Shown here piece by piece: positions 18,592 to 28,190 of a stretch of 64,000 bases of DNA (the first letter of the stretch is position 1; the number at the start of each line of letters is the position of its first letter). Position numbers and translations under genes: made by a program. This DNA comes from Rebecca billardiae RCC1528 (taxonomy: Eukaryota > Haptophyta): NCBI GenBank assembly GCA_965240325.2, contig OZ251237.1, positions 1,302,001-1,366,000 on the forward strand. The letters run 5' to 3'. A model generated the notes under the pieces. It did not search any database, was not told the origin of the DNA, and saw nothing but the letters and a program-made list of their open reading frames with translations.

Positions 18592-19971
18592 ATGCTTCCG
18601 ATCCACCAGCAGCCGCTACGTGCGCCCGGCGCCGAGGACTCTGCCCCGGCGCCGGCACGTGCGTCTGGGCGGGGTTCTTACGCGCGGTCCGTCGTGGTGG
18701 TCGTCATGTCGGCGCTCGCGATGGTGGCGTGCGCGCTCCTCGGCTGGGCCGCGCATGATTCGGGTGCGCGCGGTGAGGCGAAACTTGCTATCTTCTCGGC
18801 CTTCTCGCCTCGTGAGAAGGCCGCGCCCGCATCGGCGGGCCCGCTGGACTCGCTGCGCGCCGTGGCGCCAAAGCGGCCGCTCGTTGGGACCGCGTACAAC
18901 GACGTCCGCCTCTGGAAGCTCGACGACCCCGCTGAGACCGCGCGGTACGAGTCGGTGCTGCTCGAGCACTTTGGCGTCATCACCGCGGAGAACGTGTGCA
19001 AGCCCTCCACGATCGCGCCAAACGCCAGCGGCCCGCTCGACTTTGCGCGGTGCGACCGCGTGCTCGAGCTTGCCGAGGCGCACGGCCTCAAGTTCCGCCT
19101 GCACGTCCTCGGCTGGGGCGAGTGGAATCCAAAGTGGATGACCGAGCTGCCTCCGGACGAGCGGCGCGGTGCGCTGCTCAAGTTCGCGAGCGCGGTGCTT
19201 GAGCGCTACGGCGAGCGCGCGGCGTACATCGACGTGATGAACGAGGCGGTGTGCGACAAGGTGCCTTTCGTCGCCGCGAAGCAGAACTGCGACAAGCCAG
19301 GTGTGCCCGCGCCGCTCAAGCCAGGCCAGTGGGTGCCCTCAGTGCCCGACTACATCGACGAGATGTTCGCGCTCGCGCGGAAGCTCGCGCCGAGCGCCAC
19401 GCTCGTTTACAACGACTACGGGTTCGAGTCGGACGAGGATCCGGCCGACTCGGACAAGTGGCAGCGCGTCTACGACGCCGTCTCCGCCGCGCGCGCGCGC
19501 GGCGTGCCCATCGACGCGGTGGGCTTGCAGTTGCACATCTCGTCGCTCCAGTCGGGCGAGGGCATCATCGGCATCCCGTACGCCGGGTGGATGGACGGGC
19601 TGCGCAGCAACATGCACAGGCTCGCGCAGCTCGGCGTGGAGCTGCACGTGACCGAGCTCGACGTCGGGTGCAACATGCCCACCGTGCCGTGCTCGCCCAT
19701 CGAGAGCGCGGCCTCGCGCGACGCGGTGCAGGCTCGCGTGTACGCGGAGGTGCTGCGCGCGTGCTTGCACGAGGAGGCATGCACCGTCTTCCAGACGTGG
19801 GGCTTCACCGACAAGTTCTCCTGGCGAGACGGCAGGTGGGGCAGCGCCTCTGAGGCCTCCTGGCTGATGGATCAGCACGCGCACATGTTCGACGAGCACT
19901 ACGAGCCGAAGCCGGCTGCGTTCGCGATCCGCGACGTGCTGCGCAACGCGACCACCTCTGCAGCGGCATAG
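18592..19971 (+). CDS. GH10 endo-beta-1,4-xylanase, membrane-anchored or secreted
   Basis: A 459-residue glycoside hydrolase family 10 enzyme. The ATG at 18592 is the first in frame. A 30-residue leader and a signal anchor (MSALAMVACALLGWAA) precede the barrel. Family marks in order: ITAENVCKPSTI (strand 3 NxxK region), HVLGWGEWNPKW, DVMNEAVCDK with the acid/base Glu at about 218, VYNDYGFE, VGLQLHIS, HVTELDVG with the nucleophile Glu at about 355, QTWGFTDKFSW, and the closing EPKPAAFAIRDVL. Both catalytic Glu are present. GH10 enzymes cut xylan inside the chain. In an alga it may remodel its own wall or matrix, or digest prey or detritus. It is head to head with the EsV-1-7 gene, 282 bp apart. 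Confidence 0.94.
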   Translation: MLPIHQQPLRAPGAEDSAPAPARASGRGSYARSVVVVVMSALAMVACALLGWAAHDSGARGEAKLAIFSAFSPREKAAPASAGPLDSLRAVAPKRPLVGTAYNDVRLWKLDDPAETARYESVLLEHFGVITAENVCKPSTIAPNASGPLDFARCDRVLELAEAHGLKFRLHVLGWGEWNPKWMTELPPDERRGALLKFASAVLERYGERAAYIDVMNEAVCDKVPFVAAKQNCDKPGVPAPLKPGQWVPSVPDYIDEMFALARKLAPSATLVYNDYGFESDEDPADSDKWQRVYDAVSAARARGVPIDAVGLQLHISSLQSGEGIIGIPYAGWMDGLRSNMHRLAQLGVELHVTELDVGCNMPTVPCSPIESAASRDAVQARVYAEVLRACLHEEACTVFQTWGFTDKFSWRDGRWGSASEASWLMDQHAHMFDEHYEPKPAAFAIRDVLRNATTSAAA

Positions 19972-20374
19972 GTCTACCGAATCGGACCGGGCGCAAATTT
20001 ATTAATGCGCTCGCCGAGACCGACTGAGGCCGCCGAGTCACCAAATCACGACGCACTCGGATCACGAGTCGTCGGAGACGATGACGACGCTTCTCTGATG
20101 CGACCTGGCAAGGGACGTCTGCCTGCGCCCTCAATCTACTGCGCGGCGTCCTGTCCAGGACTAGGTCCGCCATCAACGATGAACCGGATTCCGGAACAGC
20201 GACAGAGTGTCATACTCATATCGTCAAGCCAATGCCGTTCCGAGGGTTGCTGCGCCGTGCCAGCCAGAGCTGAGAGCGCGGCGGCGCACGGCAGTGGTCG
20301 CGCATGGTGTCACCTGCTGAGTAGCCAGGCAGCAGCCCAGCAGGCTAGGCGCATCACGCGGACACACGCTGCCA
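19972..20374. other. Spacer between convergent genes
   Basis: 3' flanks of the xylanase and RBM42 genes. No further gene recognised. Confidence 0.45.
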
Positions 20375-21626
20375 TCAGCGCAGCGTCGGCCGTTCTGTGC
20401 TCGGCTTGTACCGCTTGGCTGTGCTGTCGTAGCTGCTGGCCGCCGGCTTGACGTACTTGAGCTTGTGGTACTCCCACTTGGTCTGCTTCGCGCTGTTGAC
20501 GTTGCGGTCCTGCGGGCGGCAGGAGGTCGCGGGCGGCGCGCCCGGCGCCGGGCGGTGAGTCCATGGGGGGCGCACGCTCGGCACACAGCGGCGGGGGGGG
20601 CACGTCCACGCGTGCGCCCATCCGGGCCCGCTCGGCGCGCACGCGCTCTGAGCGCGCACCGCCCACGTGCTCTTCTTGAGCTTGACTGGCCTGCTGCCCA
20701 CGTACTTGTTGTCCATCTCACGCATCGCCTTGGTCATGTCCCACGGCTCGCCGAAGGAGATGAAGCCGTAGCCCTTCGGCTTGTTCGTCCGCTTGTCGCG
20801 GATCACGCGCGCGCGCTGGAAGGACGGGTATTTCGAGAAGGCCGTGGACAGGAGCGCGTCGCTCGCGTCGTTGCCTGCGGGCAGGGCGCGGCGCAGCGCG
20901 GCGGAGGGAGTGGGCGCGCACGCCGGCGCGTCACGCGTGCGCGCCCGGCGTGCGCCCGACGCCGGCGTTCGGCGCGCGCGCGCGCTGTGCCCACGCGGGC
21001 TGCGCGCCCAGCCGAGCGCCCGTCCCTCGCCGCGCACACGCGCCGGCGCGTGAGCGCGCACCCAGGTTACCCACAAACAGTCTGAAGTCGTTGTCCGGCC
21101 AGTCTGCGAGCGTCGGGTCCTCCCACACCTCGCCGCCGGCGACCCGCTTGACGGCCGTCTTCCCGCCCTGCTGGTCCGCCGGCGCCGCCCCGCCGACCGG
21201 CCGCACAGCCTGTGCCGCCGACGCCATCGCGCGCGCGTGCTCAGCGTACACCTGAGCATTCGCCTGCTGCGTCTCCTGCCGGAGCGCCTCGTTGCGGTCC
21301 TCGGTGGGCCGCGGGGCGGGCGGCGGCGGGGCGGACTGCGGCGGCGGCGGCGGAGGTGCCACGCCTGGTTGCCACGCGCCCGGGCGCGCGGCACTTGCAG
21401 CGTACGGCGCGGGTGGCTGCTGATGCAGCTGGGGCGCGGCGGCGCGCGCCGCCGGCTCGGCGCTGGCGCTGGCGCGCTGCGGGGCGGCGGAGATGGTCTT
21501 GGAGATGACCTTTGGGGCCTTTGGCGCGGCCTCTGCGCTGTTCACCTGCCCATCCTCCCCGCCGCCGCCGGAGCCGCCCGCCAGGCCCTCGAGCTCCTGC
21601 GTGAACCTCGCGAGCTCGTCATCCAT
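20375..21626 (-). CDS. RBM42: RBM42-like RNA-binding protein (3 exons)
   Basis: Spliced from 21626..21062, 20874..20660 and 20509..20375 on the reverse strand, giving 304 residues. Introns are 187 bp (phase 1) and 150 bp (phase 0); both start GTGCGC and end CCCGCAG. Removing them joins an RRM: LFVGNLGND from exons 1 and 2, then ARVIRDKRTNKPKGYGFISF (RNP1) and YVGSRPVKLKKSTW, then DRNVNSAKQTKW in exon 3. The lead-in WEDPTLADWPDNDFRLFVGN matches RBM42 almost residue for residue. The N-terminal half is Pro/Ala-rich linker, as in the family. RBM42 binds RNA and joins spliceosome and stress-linked particles in animals. The start MDDELARF at 21626 lies only 72 bp from the opposite gene's ATG. Confidence 0.93.
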
Positions 21627-21698
21627 CGTTGAAGTGACAAGACGGCGTCCAGACTGCACCGCCGCGCTCACCACTGCTGGTCCGGCAGCAGCGGAATC
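21627..21698. promoter_or_regulatory. Very short divergent spacer (RBM42 / TBC-like)
   Basis: Only 72 bp separate the two start codons, so both genes must share promoter DNA or start transcription inside each other's 5' ends. Confidence 0.45.
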
Positions 21699-24253
21699 AT
21701 GCCCAAACCGGACCAACCGCCCACAAGTAGCTCCTGCAAGGCTGCAACGGGCAGCATGGTGCCGGCCAGGCTGACGCCGCTGGGGCGCCAAGCTGCCTCC
21801 CAGCCCGAGGGCTGGCCCCCTCCGACGCCGCAGTGGCTCGCCGACGCGCGAGCCGACGTGGCCGCCACGTCGGAGTGGGGCGCGCTGGCCGAGGAAGTGA
21901 CGGAGACCGTGCAGCGCGCGCTCGCGATGCAAGGCATCACGTCGCTCGCAAAGATGGCGCCGGACGAGCGGCGCGCGCTCGTGCGCTCCGCCGCCGAGAG
22001 CGTGCGTGGCGGCGTGCGCTACCGCATGTGCCACACGATGGCGTGGCGCCTGATGGACGAGAGCCTCGACGCCGAGGCCAGCGCGCGCGCGGGCGGGCCG
22101 CTCGCGCCGGGCAAGGCTTTGCACATCGAGACGCTCGCCGCCGAGGGCTGCGCCGTGCTCCTCGGCTCGGCGGACTCGGCGAAGCCGACGCAGCTGCTCA
22201 ACGCGATCCTGCCCCCGCCGCTCCGCCGCGTCGTGTGGCGCCGCGCCTTGCGCAAGCCCGAGGTCTTCGCCGACTACATCGCGCGCAGCGAGCACGGCCG
22301 TCTCGCGGTGCTCTCGGTCCGAGACGCCGACCTGCTGCACGAGGTGCGCACCGTGCTGGACGAGGCGCAGCTGCGCGCGCAGCGCGGGGCGTACGGCACG
22401 CCCGGCGCGGAGCCCTCGCGCCGTGCGTCGCTCGGCTCGGCGGGCGAGCCGCGCGCGGCGCCGCGCGCTGCCGGGAGCGCGTCGGGCTCGGCGGGCGACA
22501 CGGCGGCCAGGTGGGAGGCGGCAGCCTGCGCCGGCGGCACGCTACCTGCGGCGGCGTCGCAGACAGGACGTGTGGTGTGGACGATGGGCGACCTCGATGC
22601 CGCGGCCGAGTGGAGCGCCGGACCGCCGCAGCCGCCGGGCGCGCAGCCGCCTGGCGCGCGAGCGCGCCCGTCGCAGCTCGAGCCGTCCGAGTGCGCGGCG
22701 GGCGGCGGCGCGGACGTCGGCGCGGCGGAGCAGCTCGCGCTGCTCACGCGCGCCAAGTGCGCGCTGTCGTACCACGACATCCTGCGCACGCTCGAGCGGC
22801 GCGAGCTGTACTGGATGGTGCCGCTGGCGCTCACCTTCCGTTCCGAGGACGCGCGCTTCTTCCAGAGCAACCCGTATCCGCGCGGCGCCGACGGCAGTGC
22901 CGGCCGCGCGCGCGGCGGCAGTGCCGGCGGCGCCGCGCTCGCGGATTCGGCGCTGGGCGCGGCGCCGTTCGGGCGCGCAGGCTCCGCCGGCGCCTGCGCC
23001 GCCGGACGTCCGTTCGCACTGCCCACCTTGCCCGCGTCGGGCGCATCGGCGACCACGGAAGCAGACGTGGACATCGGCCTGCTTGCTGAGCTGTATGCCG
23101 CTCTGGCCGCGCAGCCGCGGCCGAGCGTCGCGCCGGAGGGCACGCCGCGGGCGGAGCTGCGCCCGGCGGAGGCCATCTTCTCCGACGAGTTTGACGCGCT
23201 GCTGCGCCGCGCCGACCCGGCGCTGCACGCGCACCTCGAGGCTGTCCTCAACGACCGCCCGCCGCCCGCGCCGAGGCGCGCGTCGGCGGCGGCGGCGGCA
23301 GCCGGCGCAGCTTCGGCCGACGTCACGCCCGGCTACGCTCACCGGCAGCTCAGCGCGGCGGCGGCACACGGCGGCGGCGCCGCGGCGGCGGGCTCGAGCG
23401 CCGCGGAGGCGGGCGCTCGGCCCCGCGGCTTCGACGCGGACGGGAACGTGCTCAGCGAGATCCCTGTGCGCACGCTCGTGCGCGCGCCGGTCGATCGGCT
23501 GTTCGTCGGTTACGTGCCCGTGCGGACGTTACTGTATATCTGGGACACGTGCCTGCTGGCGAGCTGGTTTCTGCTCGCGCCGCTCTCGGCGGCGTGGCTG
23601 ATGAGCTGCCGCGCGGCGCTGATGGAGTGCCGCGCCGCCGCGGAGGTGCGGCCCGCGCTGAGCCGCGCGGCGCGCGCCCTGCCCGCCGAGCAGCTGCAGC
23701 AGGCGATGGAGACTCACTTCATGGCCTCTCTGCGCTCCACGCTCAAGGTCCCGCCAAGGCCCGACGCAGGCGCGTACGTCGCGTTCGCCGAGCCGCGCGC
23801 GCGGGCGATGCGCTCGAACCGGTACCTGGATGGCAGGCACGTGGCGCACGCGCCGGCTGGCGGCGGCGCGCGCGCGGGCGGCGGCGGCGGGGGCAGCGCC
23901 GCGGCCACGCCGGCGGCACAAGCTCAGCGCGAGTCGAGCGCACCGCCCGCTCCGCGCTCGGCGGAGGTGGGCGGGCCGCCAGCCCCGATGGCGGCTGGGC
24001 TTGACCTCCCCGCAGATGTTCCGCGCGAGAGCGAGCCGATGGCTGTTGTGGGCGTTGCCGCGCCCGCAGAGGCTGGCGCCAGCGGTCTTGCGGGTGGCGG
24101 CGCCTCGGCAGGCGCGGACGGCTCGGCGGGCGAGCAGGGGGAGGCGGAGGGATCGGCGCGGGGGGCTGCTGCCGACGACCAGCAGGGCGGAGGCGACGAG
24201 GAGGCTGAGGGCGAAGACGACGACGACGACGACGATGACGATGATGGTGATGA

Positions 24254-24307
<54 letters not shown>

Positions 24308-24380
24308 CGACGACGACGATGACGACGACGACGACGACGACGACAACGACTCCAGCAGTGGTGGCTCAGAGAGCAGCTGA
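21699..24380 (+). CDS. TBC/RabGAP-like protein with poly-aspartate tail
   Basis: An 893-residue single-frame protein. Two parts recall a split TBC (Rab GTPase-activating) domain. Early on there is LNAILPPPLRRVVWRRALR, like the G-hP-x4-R-x2-W opening. Later comes FSDEFDALLRRADPALHAHL followed by FVGYVPVRTLLYIWDTCLLA, like the hL-RIWD segment. Long Ala/Gly/Pro-rich inserts separate them. The usual catalytic Arg and Gln fingers (IxxDxxR, YxQ) are not evident, so GAP activity is doubtful. After the WD segment is a hydrophobic stretch that could be membrane-associated. The C-terminus ends in a run of about 45 almost pure Asp. The TBC assignment is tentative; an algal protein of unknown role is the alternative. 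Confidence 0.55.
24217..24350 (+). repeat. GAC/GAT triplet repeat coding poly-Asp
   Basis: Nearly pure (GAC)n with scattered GAT inside the C-terminal coding region of the TBC-like gene. A length-variable microsatellite is likely. Confidence 0.85.
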
Positions 24381-24957
24381 CGTGCAATCCTGATCCTGGC
24401 TGAGCTAGATCCGAAGTCACTCACGAACTGTGAGTGTGAACGAAGCTACTCTGAGTCTGAACTGATGACGAATCAGCAGTCATCGCGATCATCGTCATCA
24501 TTGACCCGTGGTGACATGAATGAGTCGGCGAAGACTCCGTGAAGAGAACCGTGCTGCGGAAATTAAATATAATAATAAAGTTATTATTGAGCAGAGCCGG
24601 CGGCCGTGACGTATATCATATATATAGCGTAGTAGTTATTTTTAATTATTATTGATGAGCTCATCATCAGTGAGTGGCTCAGTGAGTGCTGCCACTCGGG
24701 ACTGCCAATACGGCCGGCCATCCGCGCGCGACCGCGGGGGAGGACGGACGCCGAAGCATGACCCTCCTGGGCAGCCTCGGGGCTCGTCATCTGATGGCAT
24801 GCCACGGTGCGGCAACATGGTTGCAAGGCCATGCCGATGCCGTCGCCAATCCCGCCCGCGCGGTCGGTGACGGCCGGCATCGGCCAGCAGGCCCCGGCAG
24901 GGCGTGTGCCGGTCGCCGGTGTCGCGCTCGCCCGCCCGACGCGTCGAGACGCCACCA
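24381..24957. other. Spacer between convergent genes, with AT-rich pocket
   Basis: AT-rich at 24555-24665, containing the perfect palindrome GATGAGCTCATC at 24653-24664. No gene recognised. Confidence 0.5.
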
Positions 24958-26042
24958 CTAGACGGCACTGCGCTTCGCGGCGGAGCCGGGGACTTCGCTC
25001 ACGAGCCCCTCTTCCTCCTCCGTCTTGTCCATGTTTTGAAACTCTTTTTGGATTTGTGTACGGAGTCGCTTGTACTGAAACACGCCGAGCACGGCGAGGC
25101 CGTAGCCGATGGGCTGGATCAGCGAGAGCCGCGTGCCAAAGATGGGCACAGCGATCAGGATGTTGAGCCAGTCCTTCACCTGCCCGCAGATGCCGTACGT
25201 CACGGCGGACGTCTCCTTGAGGACCATGAAGGAGGAGACGTTGAGCGCGGCGGCGATCGTGGCGTTGAGCACGATGTGCCCTGGGATCGTCGTCATCACC
25301 ACCCACGCGTCCTGGAACTCGAAGGCCAGGAACGGGACGAAAAGCGCAAGGAAGGAAATGGGCGCCTGATAGTACACGCCGGTGATCGCGTTGAACTGGA
25401 TCGTCTGCCCCTGGAGCAGCCGCTGGGAGAGGACGAGCCGAGCCGCCTCAACGAGGAGGCCGACGATCGCGATGAGGAAGCCGTGCAGCACGAAGTCGAT
25501 CTCGCCGTACGACGCGATCGCCACGCCCACGCCGATCCAGATCACCACTCCCAGCAGCCGCCACGCGAAGCGCTCGAGGCCAATCGAGACGCCGATCAGG
25601 AAGGAGAAGGTGGGGATGGCGGCCTTGAGCATCTGCATGAACGGCACGGAGATATACACCATCGCCTGGTTCGAGAGCGCGAGCGAGAGCGACGAGCACA
25701 CCGCGATTGGCACGATCAGGTTGAGCACCTGCTCGAGCGTGAGCTTAGGCGGTGTGACGAGGCCACCCGCCGCAGCGACGTGCGACATGATCGCGGCGAA
25801 GAGCTGGTGCGTCGAGGTGAGGGCGAAGGGGAAGCCGTAGTGAGCGAAGGAGAGCAGCCACTTGTTGTACCTGCCGCCGCGCCAGGCGCGCATGCCGTGC
25901 ACGTCAGCACGCTGATGGCGCGGGCGCCGCGGGCGCCGCGCGCGCGTCGCGCGCCGCACATGATGAGGCTGATCGAGATGAACATCCATGAGATGATGAT
26001 CAACACTACTCGCACATTCTGCGCGATTGTCTCCGCCGCCAT
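24958..26042 (-). CDS. TPT/DMT-family nucleotide-sugar or triose-phosphate transporter (2 exons)
   Basis: Exons 26042..25960 and 25870..24958 on the reverse strand give 331 residues. The 89-bp intron begins GTGCGG, ends GGCGGCAG and is phase 2. Splicing joins helix 1 (VVLIIISWMFISISLIM) to YNKWLLSFAHYGFPFALT, the classic NK-W-hh-x-F-x-FP-x-x-LT start of the triose-phosphate translocator family. About ten hydrophobic helices follow, including ICGQVKDWLNILIAVPIFGT, matching the conserved K-D/E near helix 9. The tail is charged and cytosolic (MDKTEEEEGLVSEV). Members exchange sugar phosphates or nucleotide sugars across plastid or Golgi membranes. There is no plastid leader, so a Golgi/ER carrier is more likely here. 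Substrate unknown. Confidence 0.88.
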
Positions 26043-26427
26043 GCTCCCGGCGCCCTCGCGCGCCTGCTGCGCGCGATGCCGCTTCGCGGCGCTCACGCCC
26101 CGACCCGGGTGATGGAGGGATCCACCGCCACGAGTGCGCAAGTTGTGCCAGTGTCATCTAATGCGTGGGCGGGACGATGGCGGATCACACTAAAAGACGA
26201 CCGCGCCCAAAAAAGTCGAAGCCCCGCCGAAAACGGGCGGCGAAAAAGGGCACAAGGGCGAGGGATCAGATGCCTCGCGCGCCGCCCTGGCCAGGGCTGG
26301 CCCGGACTCAACAGCCGGGGTTTTCTGTTGGCCAGGCTGGTCGGTTTCAGCTCAGCTGGGTTGCGCGACGCCATCGTCACGCCAGGCGCTTGCAGCCGGC
26401 GGGGCACAACTTGGTGGCAGCGCGCCG
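26043..26427. promoter_or_regulatory. Divergent spacer (TPT / MORN3)
   Basis: 385 bp between two divergent starts. Around 26190-26250 it holds A-runs next to GC blocks, such as AAAACGGGCGGCGAAAAAGG, which could be promoter elements. This is pattern only. Confidence 0.3.
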
Positions 26428-27823
26428 ATGTCGGACGCAGTGGCGTTGCAGACCGCCTCGTCGCAGTTCGATGCGTCGCTCAGCGGCCCTGAGGCCGGCG
26501 GCAGCCGCGCCGGCGGCCGGCTGACCGTGTCGCAGCAGCGCGAGCTGATGTCGCAGAAGGCGGGCGACCGGCGCACCATCTACTGGACCAAGGTGTCCAC
26601 AGGTGGTGCGTACCAGACGACGGGGACGTACCTGGGGCAGTGGCACGCGAACAAGAAGCACGGCAAGGGCACGCAGACCTGGGCGAACGGCGACAAGTAC
26701 GTCGGCGAGTGGGTCGAGGGCAAGCCAGCCGGCTTTGGCACCTTCTGGAAGCGCATGCCAAACAAGCAGAAGCTGGTGAAGCAGTACGCGGGGCAGTGGC
26801 TGAACGGGCAGCAGCACGGGCGCGGGGTGCACTACTACCCCGACGGCAGCGTGTACGACGGTCACTGGCGCAACGGCCTGCGCAGCGGCGTGGGCATCAT
26901 GTCGTACGCGGACGGGTCCGTGTATGAGGGCTCCTTCTTCAACGACAAGCGGCACGGCTTCGGCGTGATAGACCACGTGAACGGCGACCACTTCGAGGGT
27001 CACTACGTGGAGGACAAGCGCGAGGGCGAGGTGCGGCGCGCGGGGCTCGCCCCGAGCGCACGCCGCGTGGGCGCGACGTGGCCCGCTCCGCGCGCCCGCG
27101 CTCCGCGTGCCAGCACCCGACGTCCTCACCCGCCGCGCTGCGGTGCCCGCCCCGTTGCCGCGCGCGCGCCGCCCGCCGGCTGCAGGGCGTCCTCTTCTTC
27201 TTCTCGGCGGAGAAGAAGACGCACCACAAGCGCATGGACGGCGAGTGGGTCGACGACGTGTGCAAAACCTCCATCTTCTCCGAGATGGAGCCGGACCCGA
27301 ACGTGCCCGCCTCGGAGCGGCCGGAGCCGCTGCCCAAGCTGGGGCTCGCCGACCCGGACGGCGTGGCCGCGGCGGAGCTGCGACGGATCAGGGAGCAGCG
27401 CGCACACCACCGCGCGGATCGGGTCACCGTGGACGAGAAGTTCACGCCGGAGGTGCGCCGCGCGGCTCGCCGACCGCGAGCAAAGCTCACCCCACCGCGC
27501 CTCGACCGCACGCGCGCACCGCCGCCGCTGACCGTGCCCGCTCCCCTCCTGTGCCCAATGTTGGCGCGTCGCCGCAGGAGCTCGACGCGCTGCGCGAGGC
27601 TTTCGCACGCGCGGACCCGGATGGCCACGGGTTCATCAACCTGCAGAAGCTGCGCGAGGCGTTCGCACACATCGGCATGGAGCCCGCGGACGAGGACATG
27701 GAGGCGGTGATGACGGACGTGTTCGCGCAGCCGCCTGGCATGCCGCTCGAGCAGCACGCGAGTGCTGTCTTCACGTTCGCCGACTTTGCGCAGGCATGCG
27801 ACTTCCTCTCGCCGGTCGAATGA
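26428..27823 (+). CDS. MORN3: MORN3-like protein with C-terminal EF-hand (3 exons)
   Basis: Exons 26428..27030, 27186..27452 and 27578..27823 give 371 residues. Introns are 155 and 125 bp, both phase 0, with donors GTGCGG and GTGCGC and acceptors CTGCAG and CCGCAG. Exon 1 carries about six MORN units (for example YLGQWHANKKHGKGTQTW, YDGHWRNGLRSGVGIMSY). Exon 2 carries the MORN3-specific tail LPKLGLADPDGVAAAELRRI, which in animal MORN3 is close to the C-terminus. Exon 3 adds about 80 residues with one canonical EF-hand loop, DPDGHGFINLQK. MORN3 is an axonemal/acrosomal protein in animals, so this suggests the alga has a flagellum. The EF-hand extension would add calcium sensing and is unlike the animal protein. 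Confidence 0.85.
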
Positions 27824-28190
27824 CCCCGCTGCCGCACCGTGCGGGCGCAGATGGTTGAACGAGCGAGTCAGTCGCCGTCGGGCGGGCAGAATCTGAGAAT
27901 CACCAGGATGGCAGAATGATTACAGATTAGCAACCACTGCGCGCTGAAGAACTGTCCGCAGCCATTTAATCGGGCTTTTCCCCAGTAGCGGAGGGTACTC
28001 GCCTGCCTGAGCTGTGTGCGTCTCTTATTCTTAGTAAACTGTACAGTTTACTATGTTTTAACGTGCACACTTGGTTAAGGCGTGATTGACGCCATAGTAG
28101 AACTCGTACATTGAACAGAATGATGCGGCCGCGGTGCACCCTCCGCGCAGTCCTGGCCGGCGGCAGCACTCCCAAGGATACCGATCAGTG
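27824..28190. other. Intergenic region with dispersed repeat
   Basis: Upstream region of the LRR gene. It holds a copy of dispersed repeat B and a partial repeat A (see 28008-28072). Otherwise nothing recognised. Confidence 0.5.
28008..28072 (+). repeat. Dispersed repeats B and A (partial), copy 2
   Basis: 28008-28043 matches 8767-8802 with one mismatch. Directly after it, 28042-28067 resembles the end of repeat A, with TTTTAACGTGC shared with 61396-61455. The B and A pieces are in a different relative order and orientation from the 8.7 kb locus. Confidence 0.7.

Noticed and set aside
23924-24424. Poly-Ser reverse frame over the GAC repeat
   Set aside because: It is a shadow of the forward poly-Asp coding repeat; the forward frame is long and shows TBC-like motifs.
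26190-26250. E2F-like promoter boxes between TPT and MORN3
   Set aside because: The strings only loosely fit TTTSSCGC and the region is GC-rich with A-runs, so chance matches are expected.
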